Assembly: GCA_020725665.1 (NCBI GenBank)
Contig: DYEO01000037.1
Location: 17,542 to 81,541 of the forward strand
DNA: 64,000 nt
Direction: 5' to 3'
Source of the DNA: Dethiobacter sp.
GTDB taxonomy: Bacteria; Bacillota; Dethiobacteria; DTU022; UBA8154
The position numbers were made by a program, and so were the translations under genes. A model generated the notes under the pieces. It made no database searches, had not been told where the DNA came from, and saw only the letters and a list, made by a program, of their open reading frames with translations. Below, in pieces: positions 8,463-17,307 of this stretch (positions are counted from its first letter, which is position 1; each line of letters opens with the position of its first letter).

Positions 8463-9612
8463 GCTTGTTGATGCCGTAATCATTGGAGGCGGGATTCACG
8501 GGTGTGCTATTGCCTGTTCCCTGGCACAAAAAAGCCGGCAAAAAATTCTGCTTTTAGAAAAAAAATACCTTGCTGCCGGGGCAACAGGCCGTTGTGCTGC
8601 CGGGATTCGCCAACAGTTTGGCACGGAAATAAACATTCGCCTGGCAACGGCCAGCATAAAAAAATTTGAACAGCTGCAGGATGAACTGGATTATCACCGG
8701 AACGTTGGTTTGTTGCAGCATGGGTATCTCATGCTGGCCTATTCTCAGTCCGAATTAAAACAGTATCAGGAAAATGCACTCCTCCAGAAACAAATCGACG
8801 CTAACAACCAAACCTCGCTGCTGGGTGTTGATGAAATAAGTGAGATGGTTCCCCAACTCAACCTCAAAGGAGTTGTTGGCGCTTCCTACAATCCCAAGGA
8901 TGGCCACGTCGATCCCTTTCTGGCTACGGATGCTTATGCCACTGCAGCCCGTAGAAGGGGAGTGGAGATTCGCACGGATACCGAGGTTACGGACATTTTG
9001 CTGCAGGGCGAAAGGGTATGTGGTGTGGTTACACATAAGGGAGAAATTATCCATACACCTGTGGTTGTTAACGCCGCGGGGGCGTTCGGCAGTATCCTGG
9101 GAAAGAAGGTGGGGATTGACCTGCCCCTTTATCCGGAACGTCACCAGTTGCTGGTAAGCGAGCCCCTGGAAATGTTTCTGGGTCCTACAATTATTTCTTT
9201 TTTTCACGGTGCCTGTTTCAAACAAACTCCCCAGGGCAGTCTTATCCTGGGCGTGGGAGACCCGCAGCACGAAATAAAGGCATTAAATGAACGGTCAAGC
9301 TGGCAGTTTTTGGGCGATGTGGCACGTAAGCTGACCTACCATATGCCTTTGCTGGAAAATATCAGTGTTATCCGGCAGTGGGCCGGATTGTATGATATGA
9401 CTCCCGATGCACAGGGGATAGTGGGAGAAACGGGAATAGAAGGCTTTTACCTGGATTTGGGCTGGAGCGGCCATGGGTTCCAACTGGCTCCGGCAATCGG
9501 CCAGATTATGGCGGAGATTATTTGTGGGGAAAAACCGTTTATCGATGTGCGTGTTTTATCACTGGAACGCTTTGCGCGGGGCGAACTGATCCCGGAGCCA
9601 TACTGTGTGTAA
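8455..9612 (+). CDS. FAD-dependent amine/imino-acid dehydrogenase subunit B (DAO family)
   Basis: This 385-residue DAO-fold flavoprotein has AVIIGGGIHGCAIACSLA at the N-terminus and the family motif WAGLYDMTPDAQGIVGE near residue 307. It then has GFYLDLGWSGHGFQLAP, the substrate-side C-terminal motif of sarcosine oxidase beta, glycine oxidase and opine oxidase B subunits. It should oxidise a secondary amine or N-substituted amino acid to the imine. The gene overlaps the BFD gene by 8 bases. The exact substrate cannot be read. The opine-dehydrogenase-family gene at 13.3 kb makes an opine-type compound attractive. Confidence 0.87.
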   Translation: MNELVDAVIIGGGIHGCAIACSLAQKSRQKILLLEKKYLAAGATGRCAAGIRQQFGTEINIRLATASIKKFEQLQDELDYHRNVGLLQHGYLMLAYSQSELKQYQENALLQKQIDANNQTSLLGVDEISEMVPQLNLKGVVGASYNPKDGHVDPFLATDAYATAARRRGVEIRTDTEVTDILLQGERVCGVVTHKGEIIHTPVVVNAAGAFGSILGKKVGIDLPLYPERHQLLVSEPLEMFLGPTIISFFHGACFKQTPQGSLILGVGDPQHEIKALNERSSWQFLGDVARKLTYHMPLLENISVIRQWAGLYDMTPDAQGIVGETGIEGFYLDLGWSGHGFQLAPAIGQIMAEIICGEKPFIDVRVLSLERFARGELIPEPYCV

Positions 9613-9637
9613 TATGAACATCATGGGAGTGAGAAAT

Positions 9638-10495
9638 ATGCATTGGGAAGCCTATCATTGTGTGGAGAGTATTGAGGAAGCGCTGCAATTACTGGATGAA
9701 TATGCAGGTGCATCACGTGTGATTGCCGGGGGAACCGACCTGGTTATTCAGTTGAAGAATCACCAGCGGAGGGTTAAGGCGTTAGTATCTCTGTCTTCAA
9801 TAAAGGCTTTAAGGTACATTGAACAGGATGGTGAAACAATCAGGATAGGAGCTTTAAGTACGCACAATGAATTGGCGAAATCAGATCTGCTCATGGAAAA
9901 GGCAAAAGCCCTTTCCCTTGCTGCGCGCGCGGTAGGCTCACCGCAAATTCGTAATATTGGAACCGTAGGCGGTAATATTGTTAACGCCCAACCAGCGGCT
10001 GATACAGCTATAGCTTTGCTGGCCCTGGGAGCAAAAGCGAAAATAGTTTCTTCTACCGGAGAAAGAGTGGAAGTTCTGGAAAATCTTTTTAAAGGTATTG
10101 GGGAATCATCAGTTAATCCGGCTAAAGAGATTGTAACAGAGTTTATTTTTCCTGCATTTTTTAGAAGTGCGTTCCAAAGGTTAGCACTCAGGAAAGCTTT
10201 TACTCTGCCAATTATTAATGTTGCAGTGGCTTTACTGATTGATCAAAAAAACATTTGCCGGGAAGCGAGGATTGCCATTGGTCCTGTATCTACTGTTCCA
10301 TTCAGGGCAAAAAAAGCGGAAGCGATATTAAATAATGAAATAATATCGGAGAAAAAATTGGTTTTGGCTGCTGCAGAAGCAATGCGTGAAATTAATCCCC
10401 GGGATAGTTTGCTACGGGGTAGTGCGATGTATAGACGTGCAATGGTAAAGGTGCTTTTAGAACGTGCTTTACGTGATGCGGTTGTGGTTAAATAA
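9638..10495 (+). CDS. Molybdenum hydroxylase, FAD-binding subunit (CoxM/XdhB type)
   Basis: About 285 residues. It has AGGTDLVIQLKN near residue 30 and IRNIGTVGGNIVNAQPAADT near residue 105, the two FAD-binding loops of the medium subunit of xanthine dehydrogenase-type enzymes. ATG 9638 is preferred because GGGAG ends 8 bases upstream; in-frame starts at 9605, 9614 and 9623 exist. This is the first of three genes coding a complete FAD / [2Fe-2S] / Mo enzyme. Confidence 0.9.
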   Translation: MHWEAYHCVESIEEALQLLDEYAGASRVIAGGTDLVIQLKNHQRRVKALVSLSSIKALRYIEQDGETIRIGALSTHNELAKSDLLMEKAKALSLAARAVGSPQIRNIGTVGGNIVNAQPAADTAIALLALGAKAKIVSSTGERVEVLENLFKGIGESSVNPAKEIVTEFIFPAFFRSAFQRLALRKAFTLPIINVAVALLIDQKNICREARIAIGPVSTVPFRAKKAEAILNNEIISEKKLVLAAAEAMREINPRDSLLRGSAMYRRAMVKVLLERALRDAVVVK

Positions 10496-10526
10496 ACAAA
10501 AGATTTAAATAAAGGAGTCAACATTT

Positions 10527-10991
10527 ATGGAAAAACTGGAATTAACAGTTAATGGTTATCATTACCAGGTACAGGTTGAGCCTGATGAAACGCTTTTGGA
10601 TATGCTCAGGGAGCAGCTTAAGCTGACCGGGACAAAGAGTGGTTGTAATAAGGGGGAATGTGGTGCCTGTACTGTAATTATGAATGGCATGGCTGTCAAT
10701 TCCTGTCTCGTTCCGGCTTTGCAAGCCCGGCATGCCGAGATACTGACGATAGAAGGATTGAGCAAAGGAGAGGAGTTGCACCCCATTCAAGAGGCCTTCC
10801 TTGCATCCGGAGCCGTTCAGTGCGGATACTGTACCCCTGGCATGATCCTGTCAGTTAAAGCCTTGTTGGACAATAACCCCAAGCCCACAGTAGCGGAAAT
10901 TCAGGAAGGAATTTCCGGCAATCTGTGCCGCTGTACCGGTTATGAGCAAATAGTGCAAGCTGTACAGTCATTGGCTGGTAAAAAGGTTTAA
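10527..10991 (+). CDS. Molybdenum hydroxylase, [2Fe-2S] small subunit (CoxS type)
   Basis: The 154-residue protein has both cluster motifs of the family. The plant-type site is CNKGECGACTVIMNG plus a later Cys, and the C-terminal four-helix site is CGYCTPGM with CRCTGY. AAAGGAG precedes the start. It transfers electrons from the Mo centre to the FAD subunit. Confidence 0.94.
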   Translation: MEKLELTVNGYHYQVQVEPDETLLDMLREQLKLTGTKSGCNKGECGACTVIMNGMAVNSCLVPALQARHAEILTIEGLSKGEELHPIQEAFLASGAVQCGYCTPGMILSVKALLDNNPKPTVAEIQEGISGNLCRCTGYEQIVQAVQSLAGKKV

Positions 10992-11009
10992 TTTAAGGGG
11001 GTGATCCTG

Positions 11010-13265
11010 ATGGAAAAAAAATATTGGTGTGTTGGCCAAAATTTTCGTAAGGACGGAAAAGAAAAAGTAAAAGGTGAAACTAAATACGCCGGCGATATCT
11101 TTTTACCAGACATGTTATTTGCAAAACCCCTTTTGGCGCCGGTTTCCCATGGCAGGCTCAAAACTATCGATACCAGTTTGGCAAAATCTTTGCCTGGTGT
11201 GGTAGCAGTGGTAACTGCTGAGGACATTAAGGGCAGCAACCGCTTCGGCCCCGTAATGCAGGACCAACCGGTGCTGGTGGGTGTTGGGGAAGATTTTAAA
11301 TTTTTAGGCGATACGCTTGCCCTGGTTGCTGCTGAAAATAAAAAAATTGCTGAAGAGGCTATCCGGTTGATTAAGGTGGATTATGAAGAACTGCCGGGAC
11401 TCTATAATTTTAACGAAGCTTTGGCCGATGGCGCCTTTCGCCTTCACCAGAACATGGAAAAGAATATCTGCAGTAGCGGGGAAATCGTTATCGGTGATAT
11501 AACCAGTGGTTTTAATGAGTCAGATATTATCCTGGAAGAAATTATTCAGACGCCCCGCCAGGAGCATGCCTACCTGGAAACGGAGGCTGCCGTTTCCTTT
11601 TTCGATAACCAGGGCAGGGTAAATCTTTATTCCTGTCTTCAGGACCCCTACTACTTTAATTACGACATTGCCCAGGCTTTAGGGTTGCCGGCCAACCGTA
11701 TCAGAACGGTGGCAACCACCGCTGGTGGTGCTTTCGGCGGGAAAGATGATATAACCCTACAGGCCCATGCCATTCTTTTAACATTGGTAACAGGCAGACC
11801 CGTCAAAATGGTTTACAGCCGGGAAGAATCCATTTTAATTCATCCCAAAAGGCACCCGTCGGAAATACGTATTAAAATCGGCGCCACAAAAAACGGCAGG
11901 ATTACTGCTTTTGAAGGCAGGGTCTTGATTGATGCCGGGGCATATACAGGGCGCTCGCCTGTGGTGTTAACCGTTGCCCTGAACAGCTTTGTGGGTCCGT
12001 ATTACATTCCCCATATTAAGCTTTATGGACATGCCGTCTATACGAACAATCTTGTGGCAGGCGCCTGCAGGGGGTACGGGCAACCTCAGAGCAATACTGC
12101 CAGGGAATTGGTTTTGGATATGCTGGCGGATCGCTTGAACATTAACCCAGTTACTCTTAGGAAGATAAACGCCCTGAAACAGGGCCAACAAGCGGGAACC
12201 AGGTTGGTTAACCTGGATACTCCCCCAACCCTTGACTCATTATTGGATCAAACAATGGCGGTACTGGAAAAAAGCCCTCACGACGACACTCCGGCTTATT
12301 GCAAAAGGGGAACGGGAGTAGCCTGTGCCATGCCGTTATTTGATATTTCAGCGTTGCCCTCCTTGGGACTTGCAGGAACAGGTGTGGCCATACAAATGCA
12401 TCCCGATGGTTCCCTCGTAGTTTATGCAAGTGCGGTGGAATGCGGGCAGGGCGTAATTTCTGTACTGGCCCAGATTGCTGCGGAAGAATTTTCAGTAAAT
12501 CCCGGGGATGTTGAAGTGATTTTAGCCGATACGGACAGTACACCAAAATCCGGTCCCACCACAGCTTCCCGTCAAACATATACTTCGGGAAATGCCCTGA
12601 AGATTGCTTCAGAACATCTTAAAAAAAGGCTTATTTCCTTCGGGAGCAGACTTCTAAACGTGGCAGAGGAAAAACTGTATTTTTACGGAGGCAAAATGCT
12701 TGTAAAAGACGGTGAGGGAGAAGTCCCTTTATCAAAATTAGCAAAGGAGTGTTATTACGCCGGCGTTAATCTGAAGGAGGAAGCCTGGTTTCGTTCCAAT
12801 CACGCAACCATAGGTCATACATTTATTGCTACAGCAGCGGATGTTGAAGTTGATACTTTAACCGGAAGCGTTAAGGTTCTCAAATTGGTAACGGCACATG
12901 ATATTGGTAAGGCCATTAACCCTCTTGCCGCAGCCGGTCAGATTATCGGTGGTGGTATGCAAAGCCTGGGGTGGGCGATGACAGAAGACCTTATGCAAAA
13001 GGACGGCATGGTGGTAACCCCTTCCCTCGCGGAATACTTAATTCCCACAGCGCTTGATCTGCCTGCAATGGAAACAATTTTAATGGAAAACCCCTATCCA
13101 ACAGGACCTTATGGAGCAAAGGGGGTGGGAGAACATGCCAGCATGACAGCGGCGGCTGCTATTTTGAATGCAATTTACCAGGCAACAGGAAAGATGGTAA
13201 CAAATTTTCCGGCAACCCCTGAAAAGGTATTTAATTTAGTCACCGGCATACCTGAAAGCAGTTAA
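11010..13265 (+). CDS. Molybdenum hydroxylase, molybdopterin-binding large subunit (CoxL/XdhA type)
   Basis: About 751 residues. It contains GGAFGGKDD near residue 244 (Mo-pterin contact), ACRGYGQPQSN near residue 351, CGQGVISVLAQIAAEE, and GAKGVGEHASM near residue 700, whose Glu corresponds to the catalytic base of xanthine dehydrogenases. The family hydroxylates N-heterocycles, purines or aldehydes with water-derived oxygen, so it works without O2. The signature loop is not the CO dehydrogenase type, so CO oxidation is unlikely. ATG 11010 follows AAGGGGG. No cofactor-maturation gene of the XdhC type lies nearby. The substrate is unknown; an aldehyde or heterocycle formed in the same pathway is plausible. 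Confidence 0.9.
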   Translation: MEKKYWCVGQNFRKDGKEKVKGETKYAGDIFLPDMLFAKPLLAPVSHGRLKTIDTSLAKSLPGVVAVVTAEDIKGSNRFGPVMQDQPVLVGVGEDFKFLGDTLALVAAENKKIAEEAIRLIKVDYEELPGLYNFNEALADGAFRLHQNMEKNICSSGEIVIGDITSGFNESDIILEEIIQTPRQEHAYLETEAAVSFFDNQGRVNLYSCLQDPYYFNYDIAQALGLPANRIRTVATTAGGAFGGKDDITLQAHAILLTLVTGRPVKMVYSREESILIHPKRHPSEIRIKIGATKNGRITAFEGRVLIDAGAYTGRSPVVLTVALNSFVGPYYIPHIKLYGHAVYTNNLVAGACRGYGQPQSNTARELVLDMLADRLNINPVTLRKINALKQGQQAGTRLVNLDTPPTLDSLLDQTMAVLEKSPHDDTPAYCKRGTGVACAMPLFDISALPSLGLAGTGVAIQMHPDGSLVVYASAVECGQGVISVLAQIAAEEFSVNPGDVEVILADTDSTPKSGPTTASRQTYTSGNALKIASEHLKKRLISFGSRLLNVAEEKLYFYGGKMLVKDGEGEVPLSKLAKECYYAGVNLKEEAWFRSNHATIGHTFIATAADVEVDTLTGSVKVLKLVTAHDIGKAINPLAAAGQIIGGGMQSLGWAMTEDLMQKDGMVVTPSLAEYLIPTALDLPAMETILMENPYPTGPYGAKGVGEHASMTAAAAILNAIYQATGKMVTNFPATPEKVFNLVTGIPESS

Positions 13266-13321
13266 AATAAAGTATTTATTTTTACCCAACATTAACAACA
13301 TAAAATTAGCGGGAGGTCAAG

Positions 13322-14407
13322 ATGATGCAAATCGATACCATCGCCATTTTGGGAGCAGGCAACGGAGGCCGGGCTATGGCTGCCGACTTAACACTGGCCG
13401 GGTTTAAGGTTAATCTATACGAGTTGCCGCAATTTGCAGGCAGTATAGAACATATTTTAAAAAGCGGGGAAATTGTCATATCAGGCGTTGCCAGGGAAGG
13501 TAAGGCAAAGATAAATCTGGTTACCACGGATATAGCTGAGGCATTGTATGGTGTGGAGTTAGTTTTGCTTTGCGTGCCCTCTTTCGGACAAAAAATGATG
13601 GCTGAAATTTGTGCCCCGGTATTGCGTGACGGCATGACAGTTGTTCTTATACCGGGAGGGTTCGGCAGCTTTGTTTTCTACCGGGTGCTCCAGGATTTAG
13701 GCATAAATAAAAACATAACACTTGCAGAAGTAGCCACACTTCCTTATGGAGCGAGAATTATATCGCCGGAAGAGGTAATAGTACACATAAATGCTATTAA
13801 TTTACCCACCGGCGTTTTCCCTTCAACAAGGACAGCTGAAGTCATAAAAACATTACAAAATTTATATCCGGCCATCACCGCTGCGGAAGATATCCTCGAT
13901 GTAGCGTTGAATAACGTAAATCCATGTGTTCATCCTGCTCCTTCAATTCTTAATACGGGACGCATTGAATATGCCGATGATTTTTATCTTTACCGTGAAG
14001 CGATGACACCATCCGTGCGGCGTGTTATGGTGGCAGTGGACAGGGAACGGCAGGCGGTAAGAGAGGCCTGGGGCTATAAGCCTCCCCATTTTGGCCTTGA
14101 TCCTGATACTTACGAAGTTTTCGAGGATTATTTCGGACGTGGCGGTGTCGACCAGGCAGGTAAAAAGATGCGCGGGCCTCTTTCCATGAAAGATCGCTAC
14201 ATTACCGAAGATATACCTTATGGGCTTGTTCTATATGCATCTGCAGGAGATGTGGTAGGCGTTGACACTCCTGCCTGTGACGCCCTGATTAACCTGGCTT
14301 CAATTATTAACAAAGAAGATTACTGGCAGACGGGGCGGACCTTTGCCAGTCTTGGACTGGAAAATATAGTTCCAGCAAAGCTTAAGGAACTGTTACACAA
14401 TGGTTAA
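13322..14407 (+). CDS. NAD/NADP octopine/nopaline dehydrogenase family protein
   Basis: The 361-residue protein has the N-terminal nucleotide-binding motif ILGAGNGGRAMA. A long C-terminal helical domain contains NNVNPCVHPAPSILNTGRIEY, the His-containing region typical of opine dehydrogenases (Octopine_DH domain, fold of 6-phosphogluconate dehydrogenases). The family joins or splits an amino acid and a 2-oxo acid by reductive or oxidative chemistry at a secondary amine. GGGAGG precedes ATG 13322; ATG 13325 is an alternative. It ends the island before the regulator. Related 2-dehydropantoate reductase-like activity is less likely given the C-terminal domain. Confidence 0.85.
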   Translation: MMQIDTIAILGAGNGGRAMAADLTLAGFKVNLYELPQFAGSIEHILKSGEIVISGVAREGKAKINLVTTDIAEALYGVELVLLCVPSFGQKMMAEICAPVLRDGMTVVLIPGGFGSFVFYRVLQDLGINKNITLAEVATLPYGARIISPEEVIVHINAINLPTGVFPSTRTAEVIKTLQNLYPAITAAEDILDVALNNVNPCVHPAPSILNTGRIEYADDFYLYREAMTPSVRRVMVAVDRERQAVREAWGYKPPHFGLDPDTYEVFEDYFGRGGVDQAGKKMRGPLSMKDRYITEDIPYGLVLYASAGDVVGVDTPACDALINLASIINKEDYWQTGRTFASLGLENIVPAKLKELLHNG

Positions 14408-14577
14408 AACATTTGAACCGGATTTTCAGGTCAGTAATACTTTTTAAAACAAAATAGTTGCAATAATTAAGTATTTCCTCTAATATTTATATGATTAAAA
14501 GATGCTATACATTTTAGGCTGATCAAAGAAAAAAAGTATTTTGTTGTTGACAGGTAAAGGATAAAGGGAGTGTATTA

Positions 14578-15114
14578 ATGATTGGTGACCGTTTCAGGAT
14601 GTTACGTCAAAGTAAAAAAATGAGTATTAAAGAAGTGGCAGAAAAATCAGGACTGACTTCGAGTTTTATAAGCCAGATAGAAAGGGGGTTATCAGGGGTT
14701 TCTCTTTATAATTTGAGGGATCTATGCAAGGCAATTGATGTTCCTTTTTATTATCTCTTTCTTGAGGAAACCACTGGACATATTGTAAGGAAGAACGAAC
14801 GGGTTAAATATGAACTGCCTAACTCTCCTGTTAAATATGAGATTCTTTCCCCGCGCAGAGCGGATATTAAGATTGAACAACTATTGTTAAATCTTGAAGC
14901 AGGTAATGAAAATTCAATGCAACCAATGGCTCACTTTGGAGAAGAAATTGCCCTGATATTAAATGGAACAGTGGGTGTTGAACTTAATGGCAATGTCAAT
15001 GAGTTAAACAGTGGAGACTGTATACAATTTCAAAGTGAAATTCCTCATCGCTATATTAATCTCGGTCAATCAGAAGCACAAATTTTGATTACAGTAACGC
15101 CGCCCAGTTATTAA
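14578..15114 (+). CDS. XRE-family transcriptional regulator with cupin domain
   Basis: The 178-residue protein has an N-terminal helix-turn-helix (RMLRQSKKMSIKEVAEKSG through SFISQIERG, residues 7-40) and a C-terminal cupin (residues about 105-175, with GDCIQFQSEIPHRYIN). This PuuR/SutR-like architecture typically senses a small amine or amino acid through the cupin and regulates the adjacent catabolic genes. It is transcribed separately after a 170-base AT-rich gap. It is the best candidate regulator of the upstream island. No operator could be identified with confidence. Confidence 0.9.
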   Translation: MIGDRFRMLRQSKKMSIKEVAEKSGLTSSFISQIERGLSGVSLYNLRDLCKAIDVPFYYLFLEETTGHIVRKNERVKYELPNSPVKYEILSPRRADIKIEQLLLNLEAGNENSMQPMAHFGEEIALILNGTVGVELNGNVNELNSGDCIQFQSEIPHRYINLGQSEAQILITVTPPSY

Positions 15115-15263
15115 AAGTCATATGCCTTAAATCTGTATACCTAAAGTAAAAGTTTCCGGATTAGTGTTCGTCAGACTTTATGCCCGTTTCGGCTCCTATA
15201 TTCTTTTTTGGATGAGCATATCTTTACTCGGGGTTGCTTTAATTTTAACTGCTTGTCCCATAA

Positions 15264-16523
15264 TTAGATAAAGCGGAGGGCTTCGGCCGGGTCAAGCTTC
15301 GCCGCCTGCTGGGCCGGATAGAGGCTTGCCAGCAAGCCCATGACCAAAGCCAGCAGCAGGGCCGTCAGGAAAAGATCCAGGCGCCAGGGAATTGCCGACT
15401 CCATGCCCAGGAGAAACGGCCCCAGCAAACGGGTCAGCAGCACCCCCGTAGTATAGCCCAGCAGGCCGCCACACAAGCTGATGAAAACCCCCTCCAGGAG
15501 GATCATTTTAAACACGTGCATTTTGCGGAAACCGATAGCGCGAAAGACACCTATTTCTCGTGTCCGTTCCCGTACCGCCGCTCCTATGGTTAGCGTTACT
15601 ACCAGGAGCCCGGCAAAGAGTGCCAGCAGCGATAAGGTAAGGCCAAGGCGGGAAAGCCTGTTCAATAACTTGTCCCTGCCCAGCAAGGCCTGGCGCAGGC
15701 TAATTGCCCGGGCATGGGGCAGGGCGACGGAGATCTCATCCAGCAACTTCCCTTCATTTCCGGTGCTGTCTAAGGCCAGTTGGATGGTGCTCACCTCACC
15801 GGGCCTTCCCAGCAGACCCTGGGCCACCGGCAGGTTCATGAAGACAAAATTATCTTCGCTGCTGCCGTTTGTTTCGAGCAGGGAAAAAACCTGAAATACC
15901 CGGCCTTCCAGGAGTAAAACGTCACCGGCGTAGCTCCCCAGGGTTGCTGCAACGGCAGAGCCCAGGATAACCTGGTCATCGGCGAGGAAAAGCTGCTGCA
16001 GATCCTCCCTTCCCAGGTCCAGCAGTTGCATGCCTTCGTTCCCCTCCCCATTTTCATGGCTAAATTGCAGCCCGGTATCGGGACCGCTGCCTTCTTCCCG
16101 TTGCAGGTTGAGCCATGGCTTTGTCATGAACTCACTCTGCAGATCAGTGCCGGCGATGATCACTTTTTGCTCACCTGTGGCAGCGATACCCAGCAGGGTG
16201 GGCGCTACAGCCCGGACAAGGCTGCGCGAGGGCAGGTTTTTAATCGTTTCCACATCAGAGGTGGTGAGTTTTTTCCCCGAACCAATCACTACTTCAGGGA
16301 TGGCAATGCCGCCGTAGGTAAAGGTAAGTCCCCCCGTATCCGGCAGGATTACCAGGTTGGCTCCGATACTGGCTTGCTGCCGGGCCAGCTCTGTTTTCAT
16401 GGCCTCCACCAGGCTGTTGGTGGAAACCACGGTGGCAATGCCGATAACCAACCCCAGCATAACGAGTAGGATTTTTACTTTGCGCCGGCGCAGGCTGCTT
16501 AAAACAATGTGATAGAGATTCAT
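15264..16523 (-). CDS. ABC transporter permease, FtsX/MacB type (second permease)
   Basis: The 419-residue protein starts with a cytoplasmic segment and one membrane helix (ILLVMLGLVIGIATVVS), then a large extracytoplasmic MacB-like domain. Three C-terminal helices follow, including VRERTREIGVFRAIGFRKMHVF, the hallmark FtsX coupling motif. It is last in the minus-strand operon DUF2318 - small Cys protein - permease - ATPase - permease. In the Campylobacter cj1658-cj1665 iron locus two such permeases and one ATPase accompany a DUF2318 protein. Efflux or envelope remodelling of the MacB type is the alternative role. Confidence 0.87.
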   Translation of the reverse strand: MNLYHIVLSSLRRRKVKILLVMLGLVIGIATVVSTNSLVEAMKTELARQQASIGANLVILPDTGGLTFTYGGIAIPEVVIGSGKKLTTSDVETIKNLPSRSLVRAVAPTLLGIAATGEQKVIIAGTDLQSEFMTKPWLNLQREEGSGPDTGLQFSHENGEGNEGMQLLDLGREDLQQLFLADDQVILGSAVAATLGSYAGDVLLLEGRVFQVFSLLETNGSSEDNFVFMNLPVAQGLLGRPGEVSTIQLALDSTGNEGKLLDEISVALPHARAISLRQALLGRDKLLNRLSRLGLTLSLLALFAGLLVVTLTIGAAVRERTREIGVFRAIGFRKMHVFKMILLEGVFISLCGGLLGYTTGVLLTRLLGPFLLGMESAIPWRLDLFLTALLLALVMGLLASLYPAQQAAKLDPAEALRFI

Positions 16524-16536
16524 GCCCCTTTACCCC

Positions 16537-17298
16537 CTATTTCCCCGTTCCCGATTTTTGCAGGCCGCAAGCTGCAGCAAACGCTTTGGGCTCTTGCGTC
16601 TCCACGCGGCCGTCCTGAATGAAGACGGCGCGGCTTACATGGTGCATATTATCTCTGTTATGGGTAACCATCAGAATGGTCAGGCCGTCGGCATTGAGTT
16701 TCTGAAACAGGTCTATTATATCATTTCCCGTAAGCGTATCCAGGCTGCCGGTGGGTTCATCGGCAAGGATGAGGGGGGGATCGTTGACGATGGCCCGGGC
16801 GATGGCCACCCGCTCCTGTTCACCCACGGAGAGCTGGTGGGGCAGGCGATTTATTTTTCTACCCAGGCCGACGCGCTGCAGGGCCTCCCCGGCCTTCTCC
16901 CGCTTATGCCGGCTACTCCAGTTAATCGTCACCAGGGGCAGCATGACGTTTTCCAAAGCCGTAAGGTAGGGGATAAGCTGAAACTGCTGGAAGACAAAAC
17001 CCAGGTATTCTCTCCTGAAGTCGGCCCTGCGCTCTGCAGAAAGGGCATAAATGTCCAGATCATCGATAATCACCACACCGGAGGAAGGGGGGATCAGCCC
17101 CCCCAAAACGCTCAGCAGGGTGCTCTTACCTGAACCGGAGTGTCCCATAATAGCAAGGAACTCACCCCGGCATACGTCCAGGCTCACCCCCCGCAGGGCC
17201 CATACTTCTTCTTCAGCCGATTGATACTTTTTCGTCACGTTCTCAACATTAATCAGGCTATGAGACATCTGAGGCATTGTTTTTCCTCCCATATTCAA
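16537..17298 (-). CDS. ABC transporter ATPase, LolD/MacB type
   Basis: The 253-residue ATPase has Walker [11 protein letters not shown]-loop [18 protein letters not shown], signature [15 protein letters not shown] (Val in place of the second Gly-flanking residue) and Walker [13 protein letters not shown]. This is the mechanotransmission-type ATPase that works with FtsX-fold permeases. It lies between the two permease genes on the same strand with gaps of 13 and 9 bases, so the three genes almost certainly form one transporter. Confidence 0.9.
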   Translation of the reverse strand: MNMGGKTMPQMSHSLINVENVTKKYQSAEEEVWALRGVSLDVCRGEFLAIMGHSGSGKSTLLSVLGGLIPPSSGVVIIDDLDIYALSAERRADFRREYLGFVFQQFQLIPYLTALENVMLPLVTINWSSRHKREKAGEALQRVGLGRKINRLPHQLSVGEQERVAIARAIVNDPPLILADEPTGSLDTLTGNDIIDLFQKLNADGLTILMVTHNRDNMHHVSRAVFIQDGRVETQEPKAFAAACGLQKSGTGK

Positions 17299-17307
17299 TT
17301 ATTAAAA

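Noticed and set aside
11010..13265. Aerobic-type CO dehydrogenase large subunit
   Set aside because: The CoxL active-site loop with its signature Cys is not seen; the sequence fits the general xanthine dehydrogenase-like group.
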